64,000 nt of DNA, from contig BTRK01000003.1 of NCBI GenBank assembly GCA_036245805.1, positions 13,742,464 to 13,806,463 on the forward strand, given 5' to 3'. Each line of letters starts with the position of its first letter. Within the stretch, counting starts at the first letter, position 1. Shown here one piece after another: positions 23,829-43,100 of this stretch. A model generated the notes under the pieces. The model was given only the letters and a program-made list of their open reading frames with translations, searched no databases and was not told the origin of the DNA. The position numbers were made by a program, and so were the translations under genes. This DNA comes from Pristionchus mayeri. Lineage: Eukaryota > Nematoda > Chromadorea > Rhabditida > Neodiplogasteridae.

Positions 23829-24760
23829 TCCGCTTTTTCGTGGCAAAGTCGATACAGTTTCGCATAGCGAGCTGCAATATCTTCGTGGTGATACTCCACA
23901 TCATTCATTCGTGTTATTCTTCCTTTAACTCACGAATGTCTTACAGTTGTTATCATTCAATCATGAAAACAAACGCACGATATGATACATCAGCATACAT
24001 CATACGATCATATATTTGACACACACAATAAATTATTCACTAACATTATACCGTGAGGCGATTGCTAAAACTTCGTCAATAGATTTTTGATAGATCGGAT
24101 ATAGCATTTCGTAGGCGTAAGTATTCAAATGAAATGTCCGTTGGGTGTAGGCTTTGAGCGTTTCCGAATTGTACCTGACGTTGTGAAATTATTATAATTT
24201 GAGTATCTTTTTTGGACTATTTCATATATTTTTTACGAACCCTTCGCATATGCCTTCGATCCGGTGACACAGCGCAAAGGTTATGTTGTTAATGACGAGA
24301 TTTGTCGCTGAAATACGGATGTTCATTATTCCGTTTCTTTATTTTATTTTTGCCTCAGGTACTCATAAATAATGTATGATTATTTAAAAAAAAGCTCATA
24401 TTTTTTAAACTCATAACATTCGTTATTCAAACAAATGATATCTAACAGTATGCAAATGTTCAATATCATTCACTAAAATACTTGTATTTTGTATTTACCT
24501 CGTAAAGCCCCGACTTTGTTCCTGTCGATTGCATAACGGCCGAGTAATGTCTGATGTGTGGATTATTAGTATACGAATTATTACAACAAGGAGCAAATAA
24601 CTCACGTTGACTTGTGGTCTAGGGAGGCTTATATTAGTAATTCCCCTGGCAAGCGAGTGCGCGATTGCATAGGAGTGAGAGAAAACGTAGTACGAGATGT
24701 AATACTCCGTGTCCACCATCACCGCTTTGGAGTGAGTGCTGAATGTAATATTTGCATATT
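23829..24760 (-). CDS. Unidentified exons, C-terminal part of a minus-strand gene
   Basis: Three or four splice-bounded open segments: about 24752-24603 (HSKAVMVDTEYYISYYVF), 24549-24501 (HYSAVMQSTGTKSGLYE), 24178-24050 (YNSETLKAYTQRTFHLN) and 23930-23829 (ending HEKAEAIL then TAG). They could be the C-terminal end of the acyltransferase gene upstream or a separate gene. I recognise no domain. Phases between segments were not all verified, and the first segment is the weakest. Confidence 0.35.
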
Positions 24761-25021
24761 TCACACATTTGAATATTGTGAATGCTATAGATGCATTTGT
24801 TGAAAACAAAAAAAAATAATTGACCTTAGGTAATTGAGTCGCATCTGCGCGAATTGTATACTGTTATTATCATTAGGCATCCGACGCAAAAACGCACCGC
24901 AGAAAATACACATATATTTTGAACACAATATAATCGTTCAATAATCACCATTACACGGAATATCCAGAATCGGGTACCATCAAATACGCCGAATTTCCTC
25001 CACTTACAATTCCGTGTTTAT

Positions 25022-30104
<5,083 letters not shown>

Positions 30105-30464
30105 CAGTTGTCGATTGATTACCGTACCTCCTGCACACCTTTGATTATCGATGTCTCTTCAACATACCTTTTCTCGACGGAAGAATAATATGTAACAACT
30201 ATATAACTTAACTATAACTATACAACTGTACCAACTGATTAGCAAGGTACGCGATACAAAAACACTTTATTATCAACCATAACACAGTGATTTTCCAAAA
30301 CCGAAATGTTGTACTACGACCGTCATAGCGGAATGGGCGTAAGAGTGAGGAACTGTTTGCCGTGTCGATTGGAAAATTTGTTTTTTTCGAGCTATAAATA
30401 TTGCGAAATTCAAAAGCCGTGAATGTTTCGCAATTGATATATTTCCGTTGAATTATTTCTATAA

Positions 30465-31202
30465 ATATGAGCCCCGTTTGTATAAGAATCGAGCAGATCC
30501 GAATGGATTCGGCCGTGCCAGAAATTTCGATTCTCTATAACGCTGTATTTTGGGGTAATCTAATGTGCTGAAAACGATGGGCACACTCATTTTGCATCGA
30601 GATTCTTCGTTAGCCCCAGACGGGGTCACGTCGAAAACAGATTTGCATCCATAACTCCTTCTGAAAAATGCTAATATTACTCGATCAAGGTTCTCGTTGT
30701 AGAATTTGATGGCGAACAAATCTATCCAATTAATTTGTCATGAATTATTAAAATAATTTTCTGAAAAAATCAACTTGTCTGTCCAAAGCGTGCTTAGCGA
30801 ATTACATGGTTGAATTCGCAGTGACGAGATAATTCAGAATCTTTATTTTTGTATGTTATGATGCTGCGTTTCCAAAAGTAGAAAACTTTTAGAGAGTTGA
30901 AATCTGGAGAAAAATGAAACTGCCTAGCGACACTTCCTCTCCCTTCTCCCTCCCCCCCCTCCCCCCCCCCCCCCCCTGGCAGAGTACGACCACCCCCCTC
31001 TTCTATCTCTCGTGATACCAGTTCTCTCACATGCAAATCTGATTTCGACGTGATGCCGTCTGGAGCTAACGAAGGCTCTCGTTGCAAAATGAGTGTACAC
31101 ATCGTTTTCAGCACATTCGATTGCCACACAGCACATATTTAATAGAGAATTGATATTTTTTGTGCCCGCTCTTGCTCGATTCTTACGCAAACGCGCTCAT
31201 AT
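30465..31202. mobile_element. Fold-back element, family A, copy 3
   Basis: Termini ATATGAGCCCCGTTTG and the inverse of ATATGAGCGCGTTTGCGTAA, then inverted blocks containing GAAAACGATG, CATTTTGCA and GTTAGCCCCAGACGG. A C tract at 30950-30977 sits in the right half. It lies upstream of the acyltransferase start at 30104, in the putative promoter side. Confidence 0.85.
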
Positions 31203-32068
31203 AAAATTTTCAGTCGCGGCCATAATTTAAAAGATTTCAATATTCTGTTCATTTAAGATTCCAGCGAAATTCGATCACTTAGGCTTATTACGATGATTTT
31301 ATTGAGATGATCATATATTTTGCGTAGTGGTGATAAAGACTCGAACAACACTTTTTTCAAACACTTTCTTATACATTTTTGCCAGCCCGTCTAATTTTCT
31401 GATGTTGAAGATTTGCTGAGGACTACCTAGAAAATATGTGAATTTGCTCACGGTCGCATCTTTGCTGCAGCCTTGCTTCACAAACAAGGTTATAAACGAT
31501 TTCCAAAAAGCCCAAAAAGGAAAACCCTATCATCTAGGTCGGAAGCTCCTGCAGTCTTATCGCTGTTAGATCAACGATGGCTTAGGAGAGGCTGGTCGAT
31601 TTTGGAATTTCCGCGCCTGCGGGTATCTTCACTCGGATCTCTAAACTCCTGATCGCTTCTTTAAGATCGAAAATTTTTCTTCCTTGTAGATTGAAATCTC
31701 AGTGAAGTATATAGAGTAGAGTCTATCGTAGAGTTCGAGGATCAATATTGGGGTTTCAATTTTCAGTTATTTTCGGGTCATTTCCGGATGTGTTTTAGGT
31801 GCGCCATAAAGCTAACAAGCGAATAAACTATGTAGCGCACATGATATATCCGAAATCCGAAATCTATATCCGAAATGGAGCCTGCGTGGCCTGAAAATTG
31901 AACCCCTAATCGATGCGATTCACGGTTCATTCTATATGCTCTATCATCGCACGACCGGAGTAGGTAGATAATGGAGAATGAACCGTAGTTTCATTTCTCA
32001 AAATGCTACTCGTAGAATGGAAAGAAACATGCCATGTCAAGCTACTGCGCTCGTGTGGCAAGGTGTAA
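31203..32068. other. Intergenic, no gene seen
   Basis: AT-rich DNA with no splice-supported coding pattern on either strand. Confidence 0.5.
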
Positions 32069-32284
32069 TGCTGTGGAAAAAGTCAATGAGGATTTCCTCC
32101 TCGGGTGGAAAAAGTCAAGGAGGAATTCCTCCTCGGGTGGAAAAAGTCGGGGGGGGGGGGGGGAGAAAAAGGAGAACATTTTTTTTTGAAAATTTTCGAA
32201 AGTTCTCCTTTTTCCTCCTCCGACTTTTTCCACCCGATTTTGTTCCTCTTCTCCTTCATCCCCCCACTTTTTCCGCAGCATAAA
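32069..32284. repeat. Small fold-back with GTGGAAAAAGTC repeats
   Basis: The termini ATGCTGTGGAAAAAGT and ACTTTTTCCGCAGCAT are inverted. Inside the left arm GGGTGGAAAAAGTC occurs in short tandem copies, followed by a G tract (32149-32162). Inverted A/T-rich blocks flank the centre near 32180. Frames across it are repeat shadows. Confidence 0.75.
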
Positions 32285-32683
32285 TTTTGTTTCGGAATGA
32301 GAATCGAGACGCTGCTTGAGATAAAGATCACACAGCACTTTTGTTGTGCACGTGCAAACTCATTGTTTTCAGATTTTAATAGTCAGAACCGGCTCGAGGT
32401 CTATCTATCATTGCCTGTTAACTTCATTTGAACAAGAAGTATCATTAATCGGAGAATTTATATCAAGAAGCAATCGGTTTGGAATCTAGAGCAGATATAT
32501 TTCAACATTACATTACTTGCATTGGATATTAAAATATACAATTTCACTTCGGGAATTCAACAACACTAAGAATTAAATAATAATACATATAACGCACAGT
32601 CGCATGGGATCATTGCATATAATGACATACAGGGGAACTATAAATGGGAGCTAGGATTGCAAATGGTCTGTTGAATAAATGGT

Positions 32684-34500
32684 TTAAGCTCCAGGCACAG
32701 CTCGTCTCCAGAAGTAGCGCTCAATGCGACGTTTTCGACGTCTTTGAATGCGCAATAGTCGTCGCCACTCCCGCTGCCGCGCCTGTCGCTCTTCCCGAAT
32801 CACTTCCTAATGGTAAAGATTAGGATATCCCTCGCAAACAATTGCACTCTTAAAGGAGGAGTAAAGGCAAGCGCGCGCTCGGTAGAGATATATTTCAATT
32901 AGAGAGAGAACTCTCTTCAAGTCGCGTGCTCTCTCACTCGTTGCCTGAGCTTTCCCTGATTTGGCTCGCAGCCAACTACCGATAGCTCTGTTCGGAATGG
33001 AAATTTCAGTGTGAAAATTTCGGAGCTTCTTATCGTTATGGAGACCTAGGAAGTGCAGATGAAAACTTCAAATATTTAATTTTGCGTTTACTCCTCCTTT
33101 AATACTGTTTTGTTCACAACGCTCATAAGCTAGACTAATTGCTTTGCATGCACGCAAGCACACCTTTGGGTCCCTAGGCATCCATGCCCTCCACAACCGG
33201 TGCAGGGGCTCCTGCCAGATTTGAGCCTTATCCTACAAATGAAGTTATAATACAAAGGATACATTGAAAAAATGCGAGATTACCGTGATTCTGCGTACTC
33301 TCTAACTTTCGGTACTGAATGGAGGTCACAGTAAAGTGAGAAAGTGTGCAAAATGAGGAGGTCCCTCTCACTTTCAAGCACTCTTTCACTTTACTAGGAT
33401 CTACATTTCGTACTGTTGCTGCCAGACCAACAATATAACAAGCAGAATGAAGCACCTCATTTGATTTCCTGCCAAGCAATCATACAAACTAACTTTCAGC
33501 TTGTCGAAACAAAACGATACAGCTTCAGTCATGACAATTATAGCTGGGCCCATCTCGATGGCTGATCCTGCAGTGATCTTTGATCTGTGACCCATTCCAA
33601 AACACTGCCAATGAGTAATCGTCCTACTCTCACATGCTCTTCTCGCTAACCATCAAGATATTATGATATATCATCAGAGCATCGCACTGTCGAAGATCAT
33701 ACCGACTCTCTCCTTGTTTATAGTAAGGCCGACCACTACAGCACATGTGCATCCTTGTACGGTGAGCGTGAGACCTTTGCGAATGCTTTTCTAAAAATAT
33801 CCGCGAAAAAGTATGGCTGATTTCTATTGTGCACGAAAAGTGCACTATAGCCAGGGCATCCCTTCAATACAGCATCCGTCTGCCCGTACTTACCGCAATC
33901 CTGAGGTTGTCAATGCTATGTACTGTTAGAAACAGCATAATTATTAAAAAGTATCCTCGAGGAGGGGGAATTGCGGTTAGCCATTCTTCGAACCACGACC
34001 GCAATATAGTGAAATACTGAAGTGAAAGTTCAAAGATCAGACATCGTTGTTCATGTTATTTTAGACTTACCATTAGAGCGATCGTGACACTGATCGTTAC
34101 CATACGAACCCTAAGGTGGCGAGGCTCGTCGAAATGACGGTTCTAAATATCCGGGACAATATATGGGGACGAGAGGATAAATTCTTGCGATGTTGTAAAA
34201 AAGAAGGCTTGATCAACCCCTCGATACCGTATGGGTAGAACAGGAGCTACCTTTGGATATCTGATGCGATCGGAAGTAAGCCATGCTACAAAGCACGTTA
34301 GAAGGGCTGCGACGAGCTCCCAAAATCCTGGTCCAGAATTCCAAAGTATTGGTGCGTATAAGCGCAAAGCGCCGATAGCAGCAACCGTGAAGTACACAGC
34401 CAACTCATTTCCACATTCCAGCACGTTTTGAATGCAGACAGCTAGTAGAAGCTCCACGAAATTACAAAACCGCGAGTACGGGATCGATTGATTTCTGGAA
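32684..34500 (-). pseudogene. Locus U: HFW-PGA family member, 5'-truncated and frameshifted
   Basis: Recognised exons, by alignment to locus R: exon 5-like ending at about 34240 (WELVAALLTCFVAWLTSDR), exon 6 34142-34071, exon 7 34017-33894, a possible exon 8 near 33795-33710, exon 9 ending at about 33497 (GSAIEMGPAIIVMTEAVSF) and exon 10 32806-32684 (R-rich, ending RYFWRRAVPGA then stop). Exon 7 is 124 bp, whereas P, Q and S have 126. The frame breaks after IPPP, with the hydrophobic reading continuing in another frame. Exons 1-4 are missing, replaced upstream by a fold-back. It is probably non-functional unless the frameshift is an assembly error. Confidence 0.7.
32850..33102. mobile_element. 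Family C MITE, complete copy
   Basis: TAAAGGAGGAGTAAAGGC at the left and GCGTTTACTCCTCCTTTA at the right form the inverted termini. The interior has CGCGCGCTCGGT and CCAACTACCGATAGCTCTGT, shared with 16514-16690. It sits between exons 9 and 10 of locus U. Confidence 0.85.
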
Positions 34501-34841
34501 ATGCAGATAAACTGAAAATACTGACAAATACACTCGCTCATGATGAGGCTCGTCCAAGACTTCCCACTCCTCCTCCTCGTCTAGTCCACAAACATCCCAG
34601 TCATCCATGGTCTTGACTACGCAATAGGGATCGTGATGGACATCTTGCTAAATGACTACAAATGCGCCAGTTTAACGACACCGGGACTGCGTCAAGTTAA
34701 CGGCACTAGAAATGCGTCAGTTTCACGACGCCGCATCAAGTTAACGTGGTTAGGTATAGGTTAGCTTGGCCACATTCAACATTGAGATGGACACAGCATT
34801 CTACAGGTGAAGAACGAGAGGTGGGAGAGTTCGCTAACAAT

Positions 34842-36731
34842 ATATCACGTGCGTTAAAAGTCAGTGGAGGTGTGCGGGAACAATTTCCAAAAGTTTGTCC
34901 AGTCTACTCCATATAATTACGGGAGAACATCATAGGCACGATAAACTGAAATTTTATGACCTTTGGTCTCAGAGCCGTCATTTAGGAAAATTGCGGTTTT
35001 GAGCCTGGCAATTATGTATTTCAGCTCTAACATGAGCTACAGAGGTGGGATTGGTCTCCTTTTGTGCGGAAAAATATTTCCAAAAACTTTTATGTTTTAT
35101 GCTAAGCGATTGGATAACTGTTTGAAAAGTTGTGTTCGAAAAACCAATTTTTGGACTATAATAAAATCTATAATTATTTTCGGAGATACCGTTTCAAGCA
35201 ATTTTCTTGCAGAATATGAAAGTTAGAGTACATATCTGTAAAATAAAAAATAAAAATTGAGAAATTTAAGAATGTGTATTTTTGAAATTTTGTCCCGAAT
35301 GTCGGAAGGTGTGATAGCATCGATATAAATTGCAAAAGTACTGAACAGCAAAATATGAAATCGGTATATATAATACATAATACATTGTATGAAACGTAGA
35401 TACGCAATATGGCACTGCGAAACTGAAAGTTTGGCAGATTCTGAAAAATCGATTTTTTCCAACTCGATTTTTGCCAACTTTGGATGATATAAACTAAACA
35501 GGATTGAATCTAAGCCGGCTAACTCGAACTAAAAGTAATTCAGACACCCATATACATGAGAAAATTTATAAATAAAGGTTCTCGGTTTGCGAAAGCTGAA
35601 GTTGTATTCACTCGAAAACGCATGATCGATTGTTTCGAAATTGATTTAAATTCGGTTTTGATGATATTATTGTGAATATTGCTTAGTATTGAGGTTCGAA
35701 AATTGCGACTTGTTTAGAATGATCAGAAACTGTTGTTAAAACGAAATATAACACATTATTTTAAAAATCTAAAAAATGATATTTTAAAATTTCAAAATTT
35801 TCAGTAACCATTAAAATTACAAACATTTAGGCATATTTGGCAGAAATATGTAAATTAAGATTTTCGAACCTCAATACTCAGCAATATTTGCAATAATATC
35901 ATCATAACCGAATTTAAATCAATTTCGAAACAATCGATCATGCTTTTTCGAGTGAATACAACTTCAGCTTTCGCAAACCGAGAACCTTTATTTATAAATT
36001 TTCTCATGCATATGGGTGTGTACTTTTACTTTTATTTCGAATTAGCCGGCTTAGATTCAATCCTGTTTAGTTTATATCATCCAATTTGGCAAAAATCGAG
36101 TGGAAAAAATCGATTTTTCAGAATCAGTGAAACTTTCAGTTTCGCAGTGCCATATTGCGTATCTACCTTTCATACAATGTATTATGTATTAGATATACCG
36201 ATTTCATATTTTGCTGTTCAGTACTTTTGCAATTTATATCGATGCTATCACACCTTCCGACATTCGGGACAAAATTTCAAAAATACACATTCTTAAATTT
36301 CTCAATTTTTATTTTTTATTTTATAGATATGTACTCTAACTTTCATACTCTGAAAGAAAATTGCTTGAAACGGTATCTCCGAAAATAATTATAGATTTTA
36401 TTATAGTCCAAAAATTGGTTTTTCGAACACAACTTTTCAAACAGTTATCCGATCGCTTATCGTAAAACATAAAAGTTTTTGGCAATATTTTTCCGCACAA
36501 AAGGAGACCAATCCCACCTCTGTAGCTCATGTTAGAGCTGAAATACATAATTGACGGTCTCAAAACCGGCATTTTCCTAAATGACGGCTCTGAGACCAAA
36601 GGCCATGAAATTACAGTTTATCGTGTCTATGATATTCTCCCATAATTATATGGAGTAGACTGGACAAACTTTTTGAAATTGTTCCCGGGGAGTCTATGTT
36701 TCATCCACTGACTCGTGATACACGTGATATA
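34842..36731. mobile_element. 1.9-kb fold-back element
   Basis: Left arm about 34842-35705 and right arm about 35865-36731, nearly identical in inverse orientation, with an AT-rich spacer. The tips share ATATCACGTG. Matched blocks include GTCCAGTCTACTCC, CTCAGAGCCGTCATTTAGG and ACCGTTTCAAGCAATTTTC. Open frames in the two arms are mirror images and not genes. It sits where exons 1-4 of locus U would be expected. Confidence 0.92.
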
Positions 36732-36739
36732 AAAGTCTC

Positions 36740-37840
36740 TGTCCGAGCAAAAATGTATTGCGAGCGAGAGCGCAGACTGGACCGCTGAATCACCTGATAG
36801 AGCTTATCGCCACATCATTGATTTTTATTAACTATAGAAAGGAGTGACTTCAAAAAAACACTTTCTCTTCAATTAACCGGTCGATACAGTGAGTATAATG
36901 CGTAAAATGAAGAGAATGTCACGAGAATTAGAAACTCAAGTGAATTTCAGGAATATCAATGAGCGCGGCAGAGGAATGTGGAAATAGTCATGCTGATAAA
37001 GAACAAGGTAAAGAGTATTTCAAGGCGCTCTCTCGGTTGGATGTCATGGACGACAAGAACGAAACGAAGATAAGGCGCCAAGTCGGATGAGTGCTCAGGC
37101 TAGCGCGTCACAAGTTATGCAATTCGAAATAGTTTTCAAACGACTTATGGCCGGTGTGAATATTCGATGCACACCCACATGCAATAAATATCGTCCAACT
37201 AGGCCATCATGCGGAGAATTCAGCCGATTAGAATGAAATCGTCATCGATATCGTTATCGCGCCTCTATTCTTATTGCGAAATGTGTAGCTCACATCTTTA
37301 CACAGGTGTGTCATGAATGGCTTGCTAAAAATTCTTTCTGCGAGATTTCTCATCCATGAGAGATTACGTAGAATGTAGGGAGTCGAAAGTCTCAATCAGT
37401 GGCTCTTTGCGGAAAGGACGACACGTAAAGATCCATCCGATCTTCTTATCACGCGAGAAACCCAGCGGTAATTTGGCAAGAAGCGACTCGTTTCATTATG
37501 CATTATCTTTCGTTGAAATCTTGGCAAAATTGCGCAGAATATTGGCTAAACATAGATCGCAGATTTTGTGATAGAATGAATTCATTAATTCGATATAATT
37601 GAATGCTACCACATGTGCAAAGTTTATATCCGGTCATTCATTTTCGATAAAAGTGGATATGTTTCAGTACTTCATGAACTGCATAGCTCATTACAATAAG
37701 CAATATTGGTTCGACTAGGTTCGATAAAAACAACTAAAATAATAAGACAATTATAATAAGACTATACGGTTTAAAATGAACAGTAACTGTTCTACGTAAT
37801 TTGATTTTCTCCTAACATTTTTAACCGTCAGTGTTATCAG
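36740..37840. other. Intergenic between fold-back and locus T
   Basis: No splice-supported exon. The frame at 37356-37571 has no recognisable domain. A short block near 37510-37570 (ATTGGCTAAACATAGATCG) resembles 23420-23445. Confidence 0.4.
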
Positions 37841-37847
37841 GATCGTT

Positions 37848-38367
37848 CTAGGCGCCAGGTGCGACTGCTGCCCAGAAGTGTCGTTGAATGTGACGTTGCT
37901 GTCGTCGCCGCAGCCGCTGCTGATGACGCCGAGCATGTCGCACTTGCTGCAGCGCCTCCTGCTGATTTTGCTGCTCCTATTGCCTTGCTAGGTCAAGCTC
38001 CTGCCTTTGCAAGTTTCTGATGTTGCCGCAGCTCTTGTTGATGTTGGTGCTGTTGCTGGTGCAGTCGCCTCCTCTTTCGGTCCTGTCGTCCCCTATGCAA
38101 TCTTGGCAGCTCCTCCTACAAATGCTTGACGTGATAGTTGAAGTTCCTAATTAGAGTCTCATCATTTTACATGCTTTCTCGACTAGTAAAAGGGCCAGAA
38201 TGTGAGGAATGAAGATAAAGTGAAACGTATTACGAACTCTTCTGATCATGAGGTGCGCTATAGTAAGGAGTGTTAGCATCGGTAGCAAGTACGGAAAGGT
38301 GCGATAGAGGAGTGGGAAATTGAGAATATCAGTCACGATTGAACCTCCGGAATACGGTTGAGATCTG
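37848..38367 (-). pseudogene. Locus T: relic of HFW-PGA family (exon 7-like plus tail)
   Basis: A hydrophobic exon at about 38367-38200 (LLYRTFPYLLPMLTLL) can be aligned loosely to exon 7 of the family. The tail exon starts at 38115 after an acceptor (EELPRLHRGRQDRKRRRLHQ) and stops at 37993. In another frame the Q/R-rich tail continues, interrupted by TAG, to the family C-terminus QRHFWAAVAPGA at 37848. At least one frameshift and one stop therefore separate tail start from tail end. Exons 1-6 and 8-9 were not found. Confidence 0.65.
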
Positions 38368-38449
38368 AAAAAAAATCGATACAATTTAACATTGCGAGCA
38401 AAATATTGAACATACATTTGCGTTGAACGAATGAGCGACACAAATCACT

Positions 38450-40140
38450 CTCACTCAGATAATGAAGACGTTTCTCTAGAGGAACACAACGAATTAGTCA
38501 TATCATGATATCAATTAGGAAGCCTCTTGTGAATACAGTCACCTGCCAGCCACCTGCTTCACTGCGATCCTCTAGGAAATCACACCGATTATGTTACAGA
38601 GATTAATCGTTGTGTTGCGTGTAATCTGAGTTGCACAACGAATAGTAGCTTCAGGATAGTTAGAGCATGAATCGTGGCGAAGGTGTTGGTGTGAGTTGGG
38701 TGACGAGTCTGGTCGCGCGAAACGTTTTAATCAGTCTATCGTATTTGATTAAATTCAGGGAAGGATATCGAAGAGGGAACGAGAATGGGCTTCGCAAAAA
38801 ATCATTTCCTCAAGCACCGTTTTCTATCATCCCCAGAATAAACACTGAGGTATGCTGTCATTAAACGGGGATAGAAGAGGGAGAGAATGCGGAATTTAGA
38901 AAGATAGAAAGCCCTCCCGAATGTAGATGCTACCTCGTGTGTATCACTAGGAGCGGGGAAAAGCAAGAAAGATTAAGGAGGGTGTGCCGATGAGTCAAAT
39001 GATAGCATCATCATCGCTTTATTCGGAGTAGCAAGCTATCAGTATTATTAGGAGGAGAAAACTGCAATGCAAGATTCGAGCAGTAATACACACGATTTTA
39101 TGGCACTATATCGGGTAAGTGGAAGTTAGAAGCAACACGGGGGCTGCTTCTAATTTCCACGTAGACGCCAGACGGGGAAAAAAGCTGGGCTAGTCCCAAA
39201 GACGGTATTTTGAAAAAGTTCAATCCGAAATGGGCCGATATAGTAGACATTTACCCCAAGATCACGGAAAGGTCAAATACTCGAGGAAAAAAGGGAGTAG
39301 TGTCGTTATCTCTATCGGGCCCTTTCTCTTATGGCGAAATCAGCCATATCTTGTCATACGGGCGCTATGACTAAGGATGGATTGACATGAGATGCATCTC
39401 TTCACAATGAATATCGCCTTAATAATAACGCCGAATAACGCCACTTCAAATCACTATCAATGACTAATCGCAATGGAATAAAAGACGAGAGGAGGCCGCA
39501 AACGAGACATGCTCTCGTCTTATTTTGTGATAAATGCGGCCGATTAAGCCCTGTGGCGACATATATTTATGACGCATAAAATCTTGTATTTCAGTAGGAG
39601 CATCTTTACTTTTCATCTTATCGATTAGGCATACAAATGTTTAAATATGCTCCAATCCATCTTATCATCGTCTTTAGCTAAACTCACTGGTACAGCGGCT
39701 ATTATTATCATTTGGTTATTTATCAATGTTTCAATATTCAATATTTTATTCAAGCCTCAGGTCAATAGCCTGTTGAAAGGAACGGCCATTCCATTGGATG
39801 GGATCTCTTCTGCACTTATTAGCCCATGTTACTCCAAATACTTTGACAAATTCGTCCCGTTTGACAATATCAATGTTTACATTTTACAAATACATTTTTT
39901 TTCCTTTTACAAAAAATTACAAATACACCATTGCCAATTTCAAACGAGACATGACAGGAATAGTAAAATAGTGTTAAATAGGATTTACATTTGCAGGTAA
40001 TACATACTCGGGTAATTTTTCGGGTATGTTTCATGTGCGCTAAATAGCTGCTAAGCTGTTCAGCTATGTGATGCACGTGAGCCATCCCGGGCCAAAATTA
40101 TACGAAATAGGAAACCCTCTTGATAATGTTGTATCATTGT
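38450..40140. other. Intergenic, no gene seen
   Basis: AT-rich sequence with small palindromes, such as the stem TGGAAGTTAGAAGCA / TGCTTCTAATTTCCA-like at about 39119-39160. The frame at 39647-40000 has no splice partner or domain. Confidence 0.45.
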
Positions 40141-40147
40141 CAACTGC

Positions 40148-43100
40148 TTATGCGGGAGGAGGGACTCTGCCCCAAAAGTGCTGTTGAATGCGAATATGTT
40201 GCATTTGTAGCTGAAGTTGCTGTTGCTGCAACAACTGCGCCTGCTGCTGCTGAATCTGCCGTGCTTGCTGCAGAGCCTGTGCAGCCAAGTGCCTACGCTT
40301 CGAATTATCCTAAATGTCCACTGTTTGGTATGCGGTGCATAATCGATCGAAGAGTATTAGAATATAGTTCTACGTCAGCAATTCAAACAAACCTTAGCAT
40401 TCTTCATTGCGTGGAAATAAACAGCCAATGTAGCAGTGATGCACAACATATCAACGCAAGGTTCAATGATCGATGCTGCTGTAGTATTATATTTTAGTTT
40501 GCGAAATGCAAAATAAACGAACCGTAATGAAGCGTGAAGTGAAGAGCAATTACTGAGATCACAATGGCGAACGAGGCAATTACAAATACGATTGTAATAA
40601 TGAAACATTCTCTGCGAGTTATCTGAAATGTTTCACGCATATATCTGGGATCATCTAAATCTATTTGTGAGCCGGAGCATGCAGGAGGACTTACATTATT
40701 CCTGAGGGTGTCTAGGGTATAGATTGCGAGGAACAGTAGAAGACATGCGAGGTTAGCTCCAGGCGAGGGAATTGTGGGATAATATTCTCGGATCAACCAC
40801 GACCCGAACGAGGAGGCGATCTGTGATATGAATTCATCACTTTCAAACTAGTTTACTGATTGACAGTGCGAACAAATAGGCCATACCATTAGGATTATGA
40901 GAATGTAAACCGCGAGAATCTTCACGACGCCACGAGAGTTCAGACTCTCACGAACATCGAGATGCGGGTCCTGTGATTACAATTATTTGAGAAACTAATA
41001 ATGTTGTTTACAAAGTTTACAACTGCTGTAAGTCAGCTTCAAATATTGAAGTAAGGATACGATTACCCTGGATCGATGGTATCCGATCTGGTCTTTGATG
41101 AGCCATAGAATGTATCCAGTGAGGGCGGCTCCGACGATCTCCCAGACGAAGGGATCTGAGGCGTAGAATCAGACGAATTCCATTCCGAGAATAGTCACGA
41201 TAGCAGCTACACAGTTCGCGGCTATGTAAACCGTTGGCTGTATGCATTGATTTATTAATATACAGTGACACTAGGTCGGATGATCACCGACCGATGATAA
41301 CCAAAAATGGACCCTTCTCCAGAACTATTAGGTTGGTCATAAAGTTTTGCGCGATTTTGGATCCCAACTTTGAGTTCGTATAGTTTATTTTGCTCAAATG
41401 GCCACTTGTAGTCCTGATGTCGATATATAGGGACATGTTCGACCTTTAGCATTTTATCGTTGAACTAGTGTGATCATCTCTACTATTCGAGAAATCAAGG
41501 TCTGCGTAACTTTGAATATTTCAGAAAAATTAATATTTTATTTAAAGTTGCTGTTCTTCGCAGAGAATTTTTTAGATGGAGGCTCGCAAAGTGTATTAAA
41601 TAGCACTCGGCGTGCACTACCTAGTATCAAAACGAGCGAGCTGCTGAATTCGTTATAGGCTTCGTACAGGTCAATGAATCACGGACAATTAGAAAAACCA
41701 AAGTTCTTTCGAACAAATCACCTGTTTCAAGGATTGACGAGGATGACCTCTACCTATGGGCGCTGTCATCATTACTTACTCGGTTTTCTATCACATCAAT
41801 ATTTAAGAGCCCAGTTATCTCTCTCATCTAAAAAAGTGACATTTGTACCTCAATTATTTTTCAATGAAAACGTCGAAAAACTTGATATGGAGTGTCTTCA
41901 AGCAGGGCTCACCATAGAAAAAGTAGCGAACTCCACAATATTCCTAAATAATGAGTGATAGGGCAAGGGTTGTTCATTAATTTAAACAGAAAAGTTCCGC
42001 CTTCCAAATCACATGGCTAGCACAGAAACGCATAAAGTATGTATTTCGATGTTCTAAATTAGACATCTAAAATCCGAAGAACCCTGTTCGGAAATGTAGA
42101 TCCCCATTCACTCCCACAGGAAATAATGACTTGTACTAGTAAAGTATTTCACATTCATGAATAATTGAAATCTCAAGATCTGTCGGCATAGATATAGTAC
42201 TCCAAAACTTATCTTGACAAGTGTAGTGAAAACCCAAAAACGATTTACGCGCTTATTTCTAATAGGCCCTTTGTGCCATATGAGTCTCAACATCACCAGT
42301 ACGATATATGCCCATCATACTTTACTAATGTGGTTTAGATTGGGTCCTGTCTCCGTTCTAAATGAAAATCTAATCGTTTGAATAGTCAGGTCGTTGATCA
42401 ACCACATGAAGTTTGGTGAATCACCGTATTCTTTCCCTTGATCGGACAGATCTATGATAGTGTGCGCTAAAGAGTATAAAGTATAACAGCCCCTATCTAC
42501 CACAAAAAGATCTAAGTTGATTGGATAACAATGAACGATTGTAGATGCCACAAAGCACTTTAGTCAAAATCGCGCAAAACTTTATGACCAACCTGATATA
42601 ACAGTACGTAAGTCTCAAAAAAGGCTTCAGAAAAGATCAAGGGACTGATCCATTTTTTTGATTATCATCGGACGGTGATCATCCGACCTCGTTACGCATG
42701 TAGTTTTTGCTCAACGTGACACTTCTGCCTACTAATTACCAATGTACACGTAATGTTGCTTTCTGATTTCGCTCTGCAACAATGTCCTCCATATCGACAA
42801 TTACATATCCGAGAACGGCAGTTAATATTGCGCATGTTGAAGCAGCAGTATGCCAATAAAGTATGAAGAAGAAACTGCCACTCGCGATAGTGCTTAAGAT
42901 CGCGAAAGAAAACGTAATTTTGGACACGGCTCTTGGATTGAACTGAAAACCGATTATGTATGGGGAAAAGTTGACGGCGGAAAGGGAAATATTTTTCGTT
43001 TATCATAGCATATAATGCAAAGATGGTAAATGTTTGTTTTTGAAACTGATGAGAGAAACTAAACTGCAATTATTAAATTTACTAACCGATGGATCGTCAC

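Noticed and set aside
31978..32431. Basic and proline-rich frames on both strands near 32.1 kb
   Set aside because: Generated by the small GTGGAAAAAGTC fold-back and its G tract.
35174..36599. Four similar frames on both strands around 35-36.6 kb
   Set aside because: Same reason: reciprocal arms of the 34.8-36.7 kb inverted repeat.
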